DNA of 64,000 bases from RGIG8775 sp045128735 (GCA_045128735.1 JBGVRT010000017.1:1-64000); one strand, 5' to 3'; shown: positions 7,310-15,657, numbered from the stretch's first letter. A program made the numbers and translations. The notes: generated by a model from the sequence alone, not told the origin.

Positions 7310-8130
7310 TGAAAGCAACCATATTTGAGATCAAACGCTTTGCCGTTCACGATGGAGACGGTATCAGAACAACGGTGTTTTTTAAGGGGTGTCCTCTAAG
7401 ATGCGTATGGTGCCACAATCCCGAGGGGCTGACCGTTGATTCGCAGACCGCCCATTATCCTCACAAGTGCATCGGTTGCGGAGAGTGCAAAAGGGAGTGC
7501 TTTACCCCTGAGGACTGCCTCGGTGAAGCAACGATTCTTTACGGCAAAGAAATAACAGTCGAGGAGCTTCTTCCGCTTCTTCTTGAGGATCGGGATTTCT
7601 ATGAAACCTCCGGAGGCGGTGTCACACTTTCCGGCGGTGAATGCCTGATGCAAGCCGATTTCTGCGCAGAGCTTTTAAGGCAACTGAAAGAAAACGGTAT
7701 TAACACTGCCGTAGACACCTGCGGATTTGTATCTAAAAAGAATTTAGACAAAGTCATTCCGTACACCGATCTATTTCTTTATGATGTTAAGGCATACGAC
7801 GAGGATATACATATCAAATGCACGGGAGTATCGAACAAAATCATACTTGAAAACCTTGCATATCTCGTCTTGTTCGGCAAAAAGATTGAAATCCGTATTC
7901 CCTACGTTCCGGATTATAATGATGATCAAATCGAAAAGATTGCCCGTTTTCTCGCACCGCTTCAAAACGTCACCAAAATACGTGTCTTGCCATACCATAA
8001 TTACGCCGGTTCAAAGTATGCGGCTTTGAATCTTCAACACACACTTCCTGATAGAGTACCAACCGACGAAGAAATACAAAAAGCTGCGAAAATCATAAAA
8101 GACATCACAAATTTTGTTGTCCTTTCTTGA
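7309..8130 (+). CDS. Glycyl radical enzyme activase (radical SAM)
   Basis: 273 aa. Radical SAM motif GCPLRCVWCHN (Cys28, Cys32, Cys35) and the SGGGVTLSGGE glycine-rich motif identify a PflA-type activase that installs the glycyl radical on its partner using SAM. The inserted ferredoxin-like segment has CIGCGECKREC (Cys54, 57, 60, 64) and one further Cys70, enough for a single auxiliary 4Fe-4S cluster where many activases of dehydratase-type enzymes carry two. Start ATG 7309 overlaps the enzyme's stop (TAATG), so translation is coupled. Confidence 0.9.
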   Translation: MKATIFEIKRFAVHDGDGIRTTVFFKGCPLRCVWCHNPEGLTVDSQTAHYPHKCIGCGECKRECFTPEDCLGEATILYGKEITVEELLPLLLEDRDFYETSGGGVTLSGGECLMQADFCAELLRQLKENGINTAVDTCGFVSKKNLDKVIPYTDLFLYDVKAYDEDIHIKCTGVSNKIILENLAYLVLFGKKIEIRIPYVPDYNDDQIEKIARFLAPLQNVTKIRVLPYHNYAGSKYAALNLQHTLPDRVPTDEEIQKAAKIIKDITNFVVLS

Positions 8131-8138
8131 CACTAATG

Positions 8139-8168
8139 GATTTGACATCGTAATCAAAAAGGCAATAT
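8139..8168 (+). repeat. Right direct repeat bounding the glycyl radical enzyme cassette
   Basis: Second copy of the spoIVB 3'-end sequence (29/30 identical to 4106-4135). It begins 8 nt after the activase stop and is not part of any gene here. Confidence 0.85.
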
Positions 8169-8172
8169 ATAT

Positions 8173-8198
8173 GGGCTGTCCTCGTTTGAGCACAGCCC
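8173..8198. terminator. Terminator between activase and GH39-like gene
   Basis: GGGCTGT / ACAGCCC hairpin in a convergent intergenic region; one of several terminators sharing a GGGCTGT stem. Confidence 0.65.
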
Positions 8199-8203
8199 TT
8201 GGT

Positions 8204-9508
8204 TTAATATTCAATAAGCAGGACGCTGTTGTTATTAAGTGTTTTTACCTCGGGTGACCAGGAAAGAAGTCTTTGGTCGTCAATAACGTGATAGCGGGCA
8301 TTTGAGAGATCTATGCCCTCAAAAATAAGCTCTTGCGGCTTACCGCTGATATTAGAGACAACTACAGCGTTTCTCTCACCGTTCGTTGCAGACACAGCGT
8401 AAAGCCCCTTTTCGCCACACTCAAGGGCGGTCTGTTCTCCAAGCTTATAAAGCTCATTAAACGCCACAAGCGCGTAATATGCCTGCGTGGGGGTTAAGGT
8501 CATAGGGTGAAAAAGTCCTGCGTAAACAGAGCCCTGAAGCCGCGCGTCGTAAAACATACACATATCAACGTCGGTATTCTGCATACCGAGCATCATTGCC
8601 GCCACGTTTGCTCCGTGACTGCCTGTGCATCGGGTATCGGGGGCGGGATTCCACTCGTTGAGGTGTATCTCGATATCTCCGTATCCGCTTTCCTTAAGCC
8701 TATCACTTATCCACTCGGCGCGCTGAATCATTTTTTGAGGTAATTGATAGCCGTGCCACGAAAAAAAGTCGATAGGCGGCTTTTTCGCTTTCAGATACTC
8801 GATAAATTTGTAAAAGAAATTGAGCCAATCCACCTGCAAGGGATACTGTTCCCTTTCGGCATTATTAAAGAAAGCTGCTTGAATACCGCAGGCGGCATAT
8901 CCGCCTATTTTTATACTCGGGAATCTCGACTTAAGGTGGCGTGAGGTTATATCGTAAAGCTCAAAATACTGCTCCGCGCTTGCGTGCCACATCTGAGGAT
9001 AGCCGCGGATTTCAGTATCTCCGTCGGGCTCGTTCCATATCTCCCAATATTTGATATCATAGAAAAAGCCGTCAGCCCAGCCCTCGTTGTAATGGGCGAC
9101 AATATGCTCACAAATGCGCGCCCATTTGTGGAAATCCTTGGGCGGCTTAGTATTATAAGCTTTGATTGCGGCTTGATTTTCTATGGTTATGCCGAGTCGG
9201 TAATACGGCTCGACACCTGCCTCCTTAAGGGCGGCTATAAGTGCATCGGTAAATGTAAAATCATAGCTTGCTGGATCGTTTTCGTCCGCATCAAAATTGC
9301 GGAAAATATTGGGAATGTCCACAAATCGGTTTGAGCCGTAGGGACCGCCAACATCGTGAAGTCTTGACACGGGAACACCTGCCTCGTTAAGGTAGTGAAA
9401 ATGATGAAAAAAATTCTTACCGAGTCCGCCTATGGGAGCCTGCCCCACCGCGTGCATCGGCTTTATTTTTTCGACAGTTTTTGAATTATCTATTTTAATA
9501 ACTGCCAT
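8204..9508 (-). CDS. GH39-like glycoside hydrolase, cytoplasmic
   Basis: 434 aa without signal peptide. A (beta/alpha)8 clan A fold is indicated by the acid/base motif YWEIWNEPD (Glu160) and nucleophile motif IHLNEWNP (Glu285), as in GH39 beta-xylosidases and related enzymes, and a small C-terminal beta domain. Substrate is probably a xylo- or related oligosaccharide imported by the cell; the exact sugar cannot be read from sequence. RBS GGAGGGGG lies 3 nt before ATG. It stands alone with its own promoter. Confidence 0.8.
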   Translation of the reverse strand: MAVIKIDNSKTVEKIKPMHAVGQAPIGGLGKNFFHHFHYLNEAGVPVSRLHDVGGPYGSNRFVDIPNIFRNFDADENDPASYDFTFTDALIAALKEAGVEPYYRLGITIENQAAIKAYNTKPPKDFHKWARICEHIVAHYNEGWADGFFYDIKYWEIWNEPDGDTEIRGYPQMWHASAEQYFELYDITSRHLKSRFPSIKIGGYAACGIQAAFFNNAEREQYPLQVDWLNFFYKFIEYLKAKKPPIDFFSWHGYQLPQKMIQRAEWISDRLKESGYGDIEIHLNEWNPAPDTRCTGSHGANVAAMMLGMQNTDVDMCMFYDARLQGSVYAGLFHPMTLTPTQAYYALVAFNELYKLGEQTALECGEKGLYAVSATNGERNAVVVSNISGKPQELIFEGIDLSNARYHVIDDQRLLSWSPEVKTLNNNSVLLIEY

Positions 9509-9537
9509 AATCCCCCTCCAAAGTATTTTCTAAAAAT

Positions 9538-9566
9538 ATTTTAACACATAAAAAAAGTTTTGTCAA
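9538..9566 (-). promoter_or_regulatory. Promoter of the GH39-like gene
   Basis: Minus strand TTGACA (9566-9561), 17 nt, TAAAAT (9543-9538). Confidence 0.7.
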
Positions 9567-9599
9567 GTCATACGTAAGTGTTGCAAAAAGTTTGTGTTT

Positions 9600-9955
9600 G
9601 GAAGTGGTAGAACGGGGCGCTTTTTGGTAAAAAAGCTCCGCAAAAAACTTTTCGTGCAGGTTCTTCGTTAGATTTGAGCGACTCGCAGATACATTATTGT
9701 TTGGCGCACTACGTTCGCACAAACCGTTGTAGGTACCGGCGTCCCTACAAGGTTGGGTGCTCCGCAGATACACACCTTCAAACACCAATTTGTCGCAAAA
9801 AACAATATTGATACACCGTATGGGCGGGCATTGCCCGTCCGTAAGTATAGGTTTAAGCCGAATATTCGGACGACGCGCATCGTTGATGCGTATGGTCGCC
9901 CCTACAAGGTTTGAGCGCAATCTCAAAACACACTTCCAAACACCAATTTACGGCA
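9600..9955. repeat. Composite dispersed repeat block
   Basis: This 356-bp stretch has no credible gene. It contains module B (GCTTTTTGG...AGCTCCGCAAAAA, 9620-9650), module A (CGACTCGCAGATA...TTGTTTGG, 9679-9703), a TTGTAGG/CCCTACAA hairpin (9727-9752), inverted copies of the ATTGGTGTTTG core (9771-9791 and 9933-9953), and a GGGCGGGCATTGCCCGTCC hairpin near 9822. The same modules recur at 58078-58345 and 61965-62105. Confidence 0.75.
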
Positions 9956-9961
9956 CAACAG

Positions 9962-9991
9962 AAAGACCGCGGCTGAAAGCCGAGGTCTTTT
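9962..9991. terminator. Terminator downstream of thrS
   Basis: AAAGACC-g-CGGCT / AGCCG-a-GGTCTTTT hairpin, bidirectional, about 75 nt beyond the thrS stop. Confidence 0.7.
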
Positions 9992-10063
9992 GAACTGCGT
10001 TAAATTATATTAGTATCAATTATACTGCGTGATGTTGAACCGTTTGCTCACGCCCACGGGGGC

Positions 10064-12004
10064 TTATTTTGCAAAGGTTGCGATCTCCTCTGCCGCCATA
10101 GCGATAAACTCGTCCACAGTCATTACAGTGCTTTCGCCCGTCTTGCGCGAACGAACGGCAACCTTGCCCTCGCTCATTTCCTTTTCGCCGATTACGAGCA
10201 TATAAGGCACCTTCTGAAGTTGTGCTTCGCGAATCTTATAGCCTATCTTCTCATTTCTCTCATCAAGCTCGGTTCTCATATTGAGAGCCTCAAGCTTTCT
10301 CTGAAGCTGCTCTGCGTATTCGTGCTGGTCTACGCCGATGGGAAGAATCTTTATCTGTGTGGGAGCTATCCACATAGGAAGTGCGCCTGCATACTTCTCA
10401 AGCATAAGCGCGAGAGTTCTTTCATAGCAACCGAGAGAGGTTCTGTGAATGATGTAAGGAGTTACTCTCTTGTCGTTGCTGTCGGTATACTCCATACCGA
10501 ACTTCTTTGCGAGAAGCATATCTATCTGAATTGTGATAAGCGTATCTTCCTTACCGTGAACGTTCTTTATCTGAATGTCAAGCTTAGGTCCGTAGAACGC
10601 AGCCTCGTCGATACCGATAGAATAGTTATCCTTACCGAGAAGCTTGTCAAGCAGATTACCCATAACGCTCTGCGCCTCATCCCACTGCTCGGGTGTTCCC
10701 TCGTACTTATCTGTACGCGCGGGATCCCACTGCGAGAAGCGGAAGGAGCAGTCCTCCCTAAGTCCTACCGCATCAAGCATAAAGAGTGCCAACTCGAGAC
10801 AACCCTTGAACTCCTCCTCAAGCTGCTCGGGCGCAAGTACAAGGTGACCCTCGGAGATGGTAAACTGTCTTACGCGGATAAGTCCGTGCATTTCGCCGCT
10901 ATCCTCGTTTCTGAAAAGCGTAGAGGTCTCGCCAAGTCTCATGGGAAGATCTCTGTAGGAACGCTTTTTGTTAAGGAACACCTGATACTGGAAGGGGCAT
11001 GTCATAGGACGGAGAGCAAAGCATTCCTTTGTCTCGTCGTGGGGGTCGCCGAGAATGAACATACCGTCAAGGTAGTGATCCCAGTGTCCCGAAATCTTAT
11101 AAAGCTCACGCTTTGCCATAAGGGGAGTTTTTGTAAGAAGGTAGCCGCGGCGGCGCTCCTCGTCCTCAACAAAGCGCTGAAGAAGCTGAATGGTGCGTGC
11201 GCCCTTGGGAAGCATAATTGGGAGACCCTGACCTACAACGTCAACCGTAGTGAAGTACTCAAGGTCACGTCCTATCTTGTTATGGTCGCGCTTTTTTGCC
11301 TCCTCAACAGCGGCAAGATAAGCGTTCATTTCGTCCTTTGCGGGGAATGCAACGCCGTAAATTCTCTGAAGCATCTTATTGTTCTGGTCGCCCTTCCAAT
11401 AAGCACCTGTGCACTGTGTAAGCTTGAACGCCTTTACAGCACCCGTGGAGTGAAGGTGAGGACCTGCGCAAAGGTCGGTAAATTCGCCCTGCTTATAGAA
11501 GCTGATTACCGCATCCTCGGGAAGCTCCTCAATAAGCTGAACCTTATAGGGCTCGTCCTTCTCACGCATAAGCTTGACAGCCTCCTCACGGGGAAGCTCG
11601 AAACGCTCGATAAGAAGATTCTCTTTAACGATCTTCTTCATCTCGTCCTCGATCTTTGCAAGAAGCTCGGGAGAGAAAGCAACCTCGCTGTCGATATCAT
11701 AGTAAAATCCGTTTTCGATAGCGGGACCTATAGTGAGCTTTGCCGCAGGGTAAAGACGCTTTACCGCCTGAGCAAGGACGTGAGAAGCGGTATGACGGAA
11801 CACGTGCTTTCCGCCTTCGTCCGCAAATGTAAGAAGCTTTACGTCGGCATCGGCATTAAGCTCCTTGGAGAGTGCGCATATCTCACCGCCAATTTCGCAG
11901 GCAAGTGTTGCGCGGCTTACAAGCTCGCCTGCGCGAGCCGCTTCGTAAACTGTTATCGGTGCTTCGCACTCGACAATTTTTTCGCCAAAATTAACTTTTA
12001 TCAT
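10064..12004 (-). CDS. thrS: Threonyl-tRNA synthetase
   Basis: 646 aa, full length. TGS domain (about 1-60), the SAD editing domain with HxxxH (HTASHVLA near residue 71), and a class II catalytic core (motif 2 FRNEDSGEMHGLIRVRQF, motif 3 HRTSLGCYERTLALMLE) followed by the anticodon-binding domain (LPIGVDQHEYAEQL onward). It charges tRNA-Thr in the cytoplasm. Controlled by a T-box leader on the same strand. Confidence 0.97.
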   Translation of the reverse strand: MIKVNFGEKIVECEAPITVYEAARAGELVSRATLACEIGGEICALSKELNADADVKLLTFADEGGKHVFRHTASHVLAQAVKRLYPAAKLTIGPAIENGFYYDIDSEVAFSPELLAKIEDEMKKIVKENLLIERFELPREEAVKLMREKDEPYKVQLIEELPEDAVISFYKQGEFTDLCAGPHLHSTGAVKAFKLTQCTGAYWKGDQNNKMLQRIYGVAFPAKDEMNAYLAAVEEAKKRDHNKIGRDLEYFTTVDVVGQGLPIMLPKGARTIQLLQRFVEDEERRRGYLLTKTPLMAKRELYKISGHWDHYLDGMFILGDPHDETKECFALRPMTCPFQYQVFLNKKRSYRDLPMRLGETSTLFRNEDSGEMHGLIRVRQFTISEGHLVLAPEQLEEEFKGCLELALFMLDAVGLREDCSFRFSQWDPARTDKYEGTPEQWDEAQSVMGNLLDKLLGKDNYSIGIDEAAFYGPKLDIQIKNVHGKEDTLITIQIDMLLAKKFGMEYTDSNDKRVTPYIIHRTSLGCYERTLALMLEKYAGALPMWIAPTQIKILPIGVDQHEYAEQLQRKLEALNMRTELDERNEKIGYKIREAQLQKVPYMLVIGEKEMSEGKVAVRSRKTGESTVMTVDEFIAMAAEEIATFAK

Positions 12005-12027
12005 TTCAAAACCTCCGTTTTAATTTT

Positions 12028-12215
12028 CAAAAAAATAACACACCCCGACAATTGTGTCGGGGTGTGGAAAAATCCGCACGGTTCCACCCGAGCTTTTAAC
12101 TCATTAAGGTATGGAATTGTAAACATAAGGTGGTACAACTCCGAAGCTCTGCGAAGAACCTTTCACCAAACGGCCCTCTCTCTGTGCGCTTCCCTGTCGG
12201 GTGCGTATCCTTACG
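12028..12215 (-). promoter_or_regulatory. T-box riboswitch (threonine) of thrS
   Basis: Minus-strand leader with the T-box sequence GGGTGGAACCGTGCGG (12089-12074) followed by an intrinsic terminator (CACACCCCGACA / TGTCGGGGTGTG, 12039-12066, then TTATTTTTTT). A stem I region lies upstream; ACC followed by A (12134-12131, in GTACCACC) is the likely Thr specifier codon. Binding of uncharged tRNA-Thr would favour the antiterminator and thrS expression. Confidence 0.9.
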
Positions 12216-12221
12216 TAATGT

Positions 12222-12250
12222 ATTTTACATCAACTTTTATTTTTTGTCAA
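12222..12250 (-). promoter_or_regulatory. Promoter of the thrS T-box transcript
   Basis: Minus strand TTGACA (12250-12245), 17 nt, TAAAAT (12227-12222). Confidence 0.75.
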
Positions 12251-12259
12251 GTCCCTTTT

Positions 12260-12694
12260 TCAAATAACCGTTCTTTTTTTGAGGTTATATTCCGAACGGG
12301 GATTGTATATCTCGCGCCAGGAAAGATCGCCTCTGTCAAGAGCCGTTATTATTACCTCTGCCGTAGCGATATTGGTCGCAACGGGGATATTGTAAAGGTC
12401 GCACATGCGCATAAGCTCATGCTCGGTATCGCTGTACTCGGTGTCGGGTCTTGTATCTCTGAAATTAAGAAGAACGTCTATCTCGTTATACGCAAGTCGC
12501 GAAATAATCTGCTCCTCACCGCCGTGTTCTCCCGTAAGCAGTCTTTCTATCTCAAGTCCGGTCGCTTCGGATATATACTTAGCGGTAATGCTTGTAGCGC
12601 ACAGATTATGTTTACTGAGAATACCGCAGTAGGCGATACAAAATTGTGTCATAAGTTCTTTTTTAGTGTCGTTCGCAATTATTGCTATTTCCAT
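12260..12694 (-). CDS. mgsA: Methylglyoxal synthase
   Basis: 144 aa, usual length. MEIAIIANDTKKE start, the GEHGGEEQI phosphate-binding loop (GxxGGD/E family motif), and VATNIATAEVIITAL near the end fit MgsA, which converts dihydroxyacetone phosphate to methylglyoxal. The usual DPL triplet after the loop reads FRDTRPD here, a divergent version. ATG 12694 is chosen because the longer frame enters the promoter region and GAAAGGA lies upstream. Confidence 0.82.
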   Translation of the reverse strand: MEIAIIANDTKKELMTQFCIAYCGILSKHNLCATSITAKYISEATGLEIERLLTGEHGGEEQIISRLAYNEIDVLLNFRDTRPDTEYSDTEHELMRMCDLYNIPVATNIATAEVIITALDRGDLSWREIYNPRSEYNLKKRTVI

Positions 12695-12889
12695 ATATGA
12701 CCATTCCTTTCTCGGTTTTAATCTATACCGTAGCCACAAGTATAACCATGTGTTATGCAAATGTGATATTATATTATAACACACAAAGTACTGTTTTGTC
12801 AATATTTTTATGAATATTATAAGCCATTTTTTGCTAAATTAACAGTAATATTCAATATTTTTACATAATAATCCGCCAAAGATCCTTAT

Positions 12890-13207
12890 TTATGAATTTT
12901 TATTGATAAAATATCCACTTTTTCTTTGGCTTTCGACAAGCTTTCTGCCGCCGAGACGCTCCGACTTCCTGTTTATCGAGCAAATATGAACCGCAACACT
13001 CTTTTCGCCAAGCGCCAACGATTCATCGGCAAGCGCGGCGATTTCCTTTTTATTCAAGCTCACGTCAGAGTTATAAAGCAGGCGAAAAATCTCAAATTCG
13101 CAGGCTGTAAGCTCAATTTTATAGCCAAGATATCTCACCTCGCCGCTTCTGCCGTCAACACGTACATAGGGATAGCGCGGCGCAAGGTCATTATTTAACT
13201 TTTCCAA
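12890..13207 (-). CDS. Stand-alone OmpR-type winged-helix protein
   Basis: 105 aa. Only a Trans_reg_C type DNA-binding domain is present (ELTACEFEIFRLLYNSD, EKSVAVHICSINRKSE, SGYFINKN), without a receiver. The start is TTG (13207) with GAGAG a few bases upstream; an in-frame stop follows shortly upstream, so no receiver was lost from the same frame. Function unknown; orphan regulator. Confidence 0.65.
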   Translation of the reverse strand: MEKLNNDLAPRYPYVRVDGRSGEVRYLGYKIELTACEFEIFRLLYNSDVSLNKKEIAALADESLALGEKSVAVHICSINRKSERLGGRKLVESQRKSGYFINKNS

Positions 13208-13227
13208 AGCACTCTCTCATTTCAAAC

Positions 13228-13255
13228 GGGGCTGTCACACAAGGATAACAGCCCC
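13228..13255. terminator. Terminator-like hairpin of the cps operon
   Basis: GGGGCTGT / ACAGCCCC. It probably ended the cpsBCD transcript; a 160-bp MITE now lies between it and the cpsD stop. Confidence 0.55.
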
Positions 13256-13266
13256 GGATTTTTAAT

Positions 13267-13426
13267 GGTCACCTCTAAGAACTCAACGGCAGACGAATCG
13301 GCGGTGCTTTTTCTGTCATGCGTCACAAAAATTCTTCGCATAGGGTAAACTATACGCGCGAATTTTTGTTTAGACTGACGAAAAAATCCCTCGCCGCTCG
13401 CCTCGCGTGAGTTTTTAGAGGTGACC
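13267..13426. mobile_element. MITE-like element with 19-bp terminal inverted repeats
   Basis: Ends are GGTCACCTCTAAGAACTCA (13267-13285) and its inverse (13408-13426), 18 of 19 positions paired. The element is flanked by a TAAT direct duplication (13263-13266 and 13427-13430). It has no coding capacity; an inner AAAATTC / GAATTTT arm pair gives a long hairpin. Its right edge supplies the last base of the cpsD stop codon. Confidence 0.8.
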
Positions 13427-14112
13427 TAATATTTTCCGCCGTATGCGCCGCGGTATTTGTTATAATATCCGTAGCGCTTACCTTTTTTCTCCTGCTTGTT
13501 AAGCACCGCGCCGATAATATGCGCGCCACTCTTTTCAAGCTGATTTTTTACGTTTTTTGCAATCTCGCCCTTTATCTTGCCCTCGGGAATTACGAGTATC
13601 GCGCTGTCGCAAACACTTGCGACAACCGCCGCGTCAACCACCACTCCGAGAGGGGGAGTGTCAACTATGATGTAATCGTAAATCGCCTTTTGCTCGTCAA
13701 CGAAGCTCTTGAGCGCGGATGAGCTGAGAAGCTCTGCGGGATTTGCGGGATACTGACCCGAGAAAATCATATCAAGACCGCTTATCTGCGTTGAGAACTT
13801 AACGTCGGCAAGCGTAGCCTGGCTGCTGAGATATTCGCTGAAGCCGACAACGCCTACTTCGTCGGAATAGGTTGTAAGCAAAACCGATTTTCTGAGATCG
13901 GAGTCAACTACAAGCACCTTTTTGCCTGCCTGTGCAAGCGTTACGCCAAGCCCCAACGAAATAGTGGACTTGCCGTCGTTTGGCAAACAGCTTGTTACAA
14001 CTATAACCTTTACGTCGGGACCGCAGAACTGAACGTTTGCGCGGAGCGACTTAAACGCTTCACACGCACCCGAGAGTTCTTCTCTGTCTATTTTCAAGCT
14101 TATTTTTTTCAT
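13426..14112 (-). CDS. cpsD: BY-type tyrosine kinase of capsule/EPS synthesis
   Basis: 228 aa. Walker A variant CLPNDGKSTI (about 42-51), Walker A' VLVVDSDLRK, Walker B YIIVDTPPLG, and a C-terminal tyrosine cluster (YGYYNKYRGAYGGKY) that is autophosphorylated in this family. It works with the CpsC membrane partner at the cell membrane to control polysaccharide chain length and export. The reading frame ends exactly at a MITE border (stop TAG); removing the element and one TAAT copy restores a TAA at the same codon, so the protein is unchanged. Confidence 0.92.
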   Translation of the reverse strand: MKKISLKIDREELSGACEAFKSLRANVQFCGPDVKVIVVTSCLPNDGKSTISLGLGVTLAQAGKKVLVVDSDLRKSVLLTTYSDEVGVVGFSEYLSSQATLADVKFSTQISGLDMIFSGQYPANPAELLSSSALKSFVDEQKAIYDYIIVDTPPLGVVVDAAVVASVCDSAILVIPEGKIKGEIAKNVKNQLEKSGAHIIGAVLNKQEKKGKRYGYYNKYRGAYGGKY

Positions 14113-14127
14113 AATTCACTCTCCTGT

Positions 14128-14856
14128 TTACGCTCTGCGGGATTTTTTGTTCTTCTTGGGACTTGTATAAGGAATAACTCCGAGAACGCTCAAGCCAAGT
14201 ATCTCCTCGATGTCCTCGGCAGTCTTGATCTTGTCGTCGTGTATCATTATAAGAATGAAGATTGCATAAATGATGATAGCCGCAACAAGGCCCGCGATAA
14301 CCGCGAACTCAACTCCAACCGAGTTGGAGGGGTTCTTACTGAGAGTACCCTCGTCAATAACCTTTGCGGTAGCAAACTCTATGTACTCCTCGATCTGCGC
14401 CGCGCCTATACGGCAAAGCGAGTTTACAATATCACGCGAAAGCACGGCGTCACCGCTTGTAACCGTAACCTCAAGCACGTGAGAATCGGGGTAATTTGAA
14501 ACAGATATCATACTTTTGAGCTTGGAATAGTTAATTCCCTTTGACTCAAGATCAAGCTCATCGATTATACGGTAGAGCACCGAGCGGCTTGTCATAAGCT
14601 GTTCGCAGTCGTTCACCGCGGTAATGGTAAGCGAGTAGTAGTACGCACTGGAGGACGCCGAGAGATTCTCCTCGGGGTTCATGACCATTATCGTGGACTT
14701 GGAGGTATACTGCTCGGTATAGTTGGTGGCAAGCACCGCAAAGGTAGCCCCACCCACAATAAGCGCCGCAAGAATCATTATCCAAAGGCGCTTGAGCAAC
14801 ACCGCAAGCATATCGGTAATTTTAATGCTGATATCGTTTGTACTGTTCATTTTCAT
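14128..14856 (-). CDS. cpsC: Wzz/CpsC-type chain-length regulator and kinase activator
   Basis: 242 aa. Two membrane segments (about 23-45 and 187-209) flank an extracytoplasmic loop, and the cytoplasmic tail (IKTAEDIEEILGLSVLGVIPY) is the type that docks the BY-kinase. Lies 15 nt upstream of cpsD and 26 nt downstream of cpsB in one operon. Confidence 0.9.
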   Translation of the reverse strand: MKMNSTNDISIKITDMLAVLLKRLWIMILAALIVGGATFAVLATNYTEQYTSKSTIMVMNPEENLSASSSAYYYSLTITAVNDCEQLMTSRSVLYRIIDELDLESKGINYSKLKSMISVSNYPDSHVLEVTVTSGDAVLSRDIVNSLCRIGAAQIEEYIEFATAKVIDEGTLSKNPSNSVGVEFAVIAGLVAAIIIYAIFILIMIHDDKIKTAEDIEEILGLSVLGVIPYTSPKKNKKSRRA

Positions 14857-14882
14857 TGCTCCTGATTATTTTTTGATTTTGG

Positions 14883-15608
14883 TCACACTCTTTGATTTGA
14901 AAGAATTTTCTGCGGAACGGTACAAAATACCTCCTCCGCGTAGTTATAGCCGAATTTTGAGATTACAAGCTCCGCCGCTTTTTTCATATCGGGCGGACGC
15001 TGTTGCAGGTCGTGGGCGTCTGACGCCACCAAATCCACCAAGCCCTCTGCAAACAGCTTCATGCATTGCCTTCTTGAAGCCGACATAAAACCTTTAAGCA
15101 ACGATTTGGCGTTGATCTGTATAACCGCACCCAGATCCGATATTCTCCGCACGTCCTCAAGTCTGCCAAAAAGCTCGGCATAGCGTTCGATATGAGCGAC
15201 AACGGGAATATATCCGCTGTTTACAAGCCGTTCGACACCCTTTACCACGCTTCTCGCATCCGGCGTCCCCATAAAGTCAAGCAAAATATAACGCGAACCT
15301 GCAAGCGTAAGCACGCGCCCATCGGAAATCGCATCAACGCAATCGTAGTGATAAGACACCTCCGAGCCTGCGTAAAGCTTCATTTCGGGCAAATACTCCC
15401 TGCAATATTCCTCGGCGCACGCAAGGCGCTCTGCTATCTGCTGTGGAGTACAATTGTTCTTTGAGGTAAAGTAGTGCGGAGTGAAGCAAATACTTCTCAC
15501 GCCGCTATCATATGACGCCCTTAACATTGCGAAGGTAGTTTCGCGGCTGTCTGCGCCGTCGTCAAGCTCAAAAAGCGAATGATTATGAAGGTCGGTAATT
15601 TCAAACAT
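14883..15608 (-). CDS. cpsB: CpsB/YwqE-type PHP tyrosine-protein phosphatase
   Basis: 241 aa. PHP metal-binding motifs DLHNHSLFELDDGA (about 6-19), TPHYF, VAHIERY and SDAHD mark a manganese-dependent phosphatase that reverses BY-kinase phosphorylation. First gene of the cpsBCD trio. No glycosyltransferase or flippase follows, so the polysaccharide genes it controls are elsewhere. Confidence 0.9.
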   Translation of the reverse strand: MFEITDLHNHSLFELDDGADSRETTFAMLRASYDSGVRSICFTPHYFTSKNNCTPQQIAERLACAEEYCREYLPEMKLYAGSEVSYHYDCVDAISDGRVLTLAGSRYILLDFMGTPDARSVVKGVERLVNSGYIPVVAHIERYAELFGRLEDVRRISDLGAVIQINAKSLLKGFMSASRRQCMKLFAEGLVDLVASDAHDLQQRPPDMKKAAELVISKFGYNYAEEVFCTVPQKILSNQRV

Positions 15609-15657
15609 AAATTCACTTCCCTATACAAATTCGGCAAAACCAATACTTACTCGCTTA

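Noticed and set aside
9668..9993. Several 70-140 codon frames in the 9.6-9.95 kb intergenic block
   Set aside because: They lie in the dispersed repeat modules, lack RBS, and have no domain.
10220..12700. 826-codon open frame opposite thrS and mgsA
   Set aside because: It runs antisense through thrS, its T-box and mgsA; low-complexity composition and no RBS. A by-product of codon bias.
13267..13538. 62-codon frame across the MITE
   Set aside because: It crosses the terminal inverted repeat and the cpsD end; no RBS, composition not protein-like.
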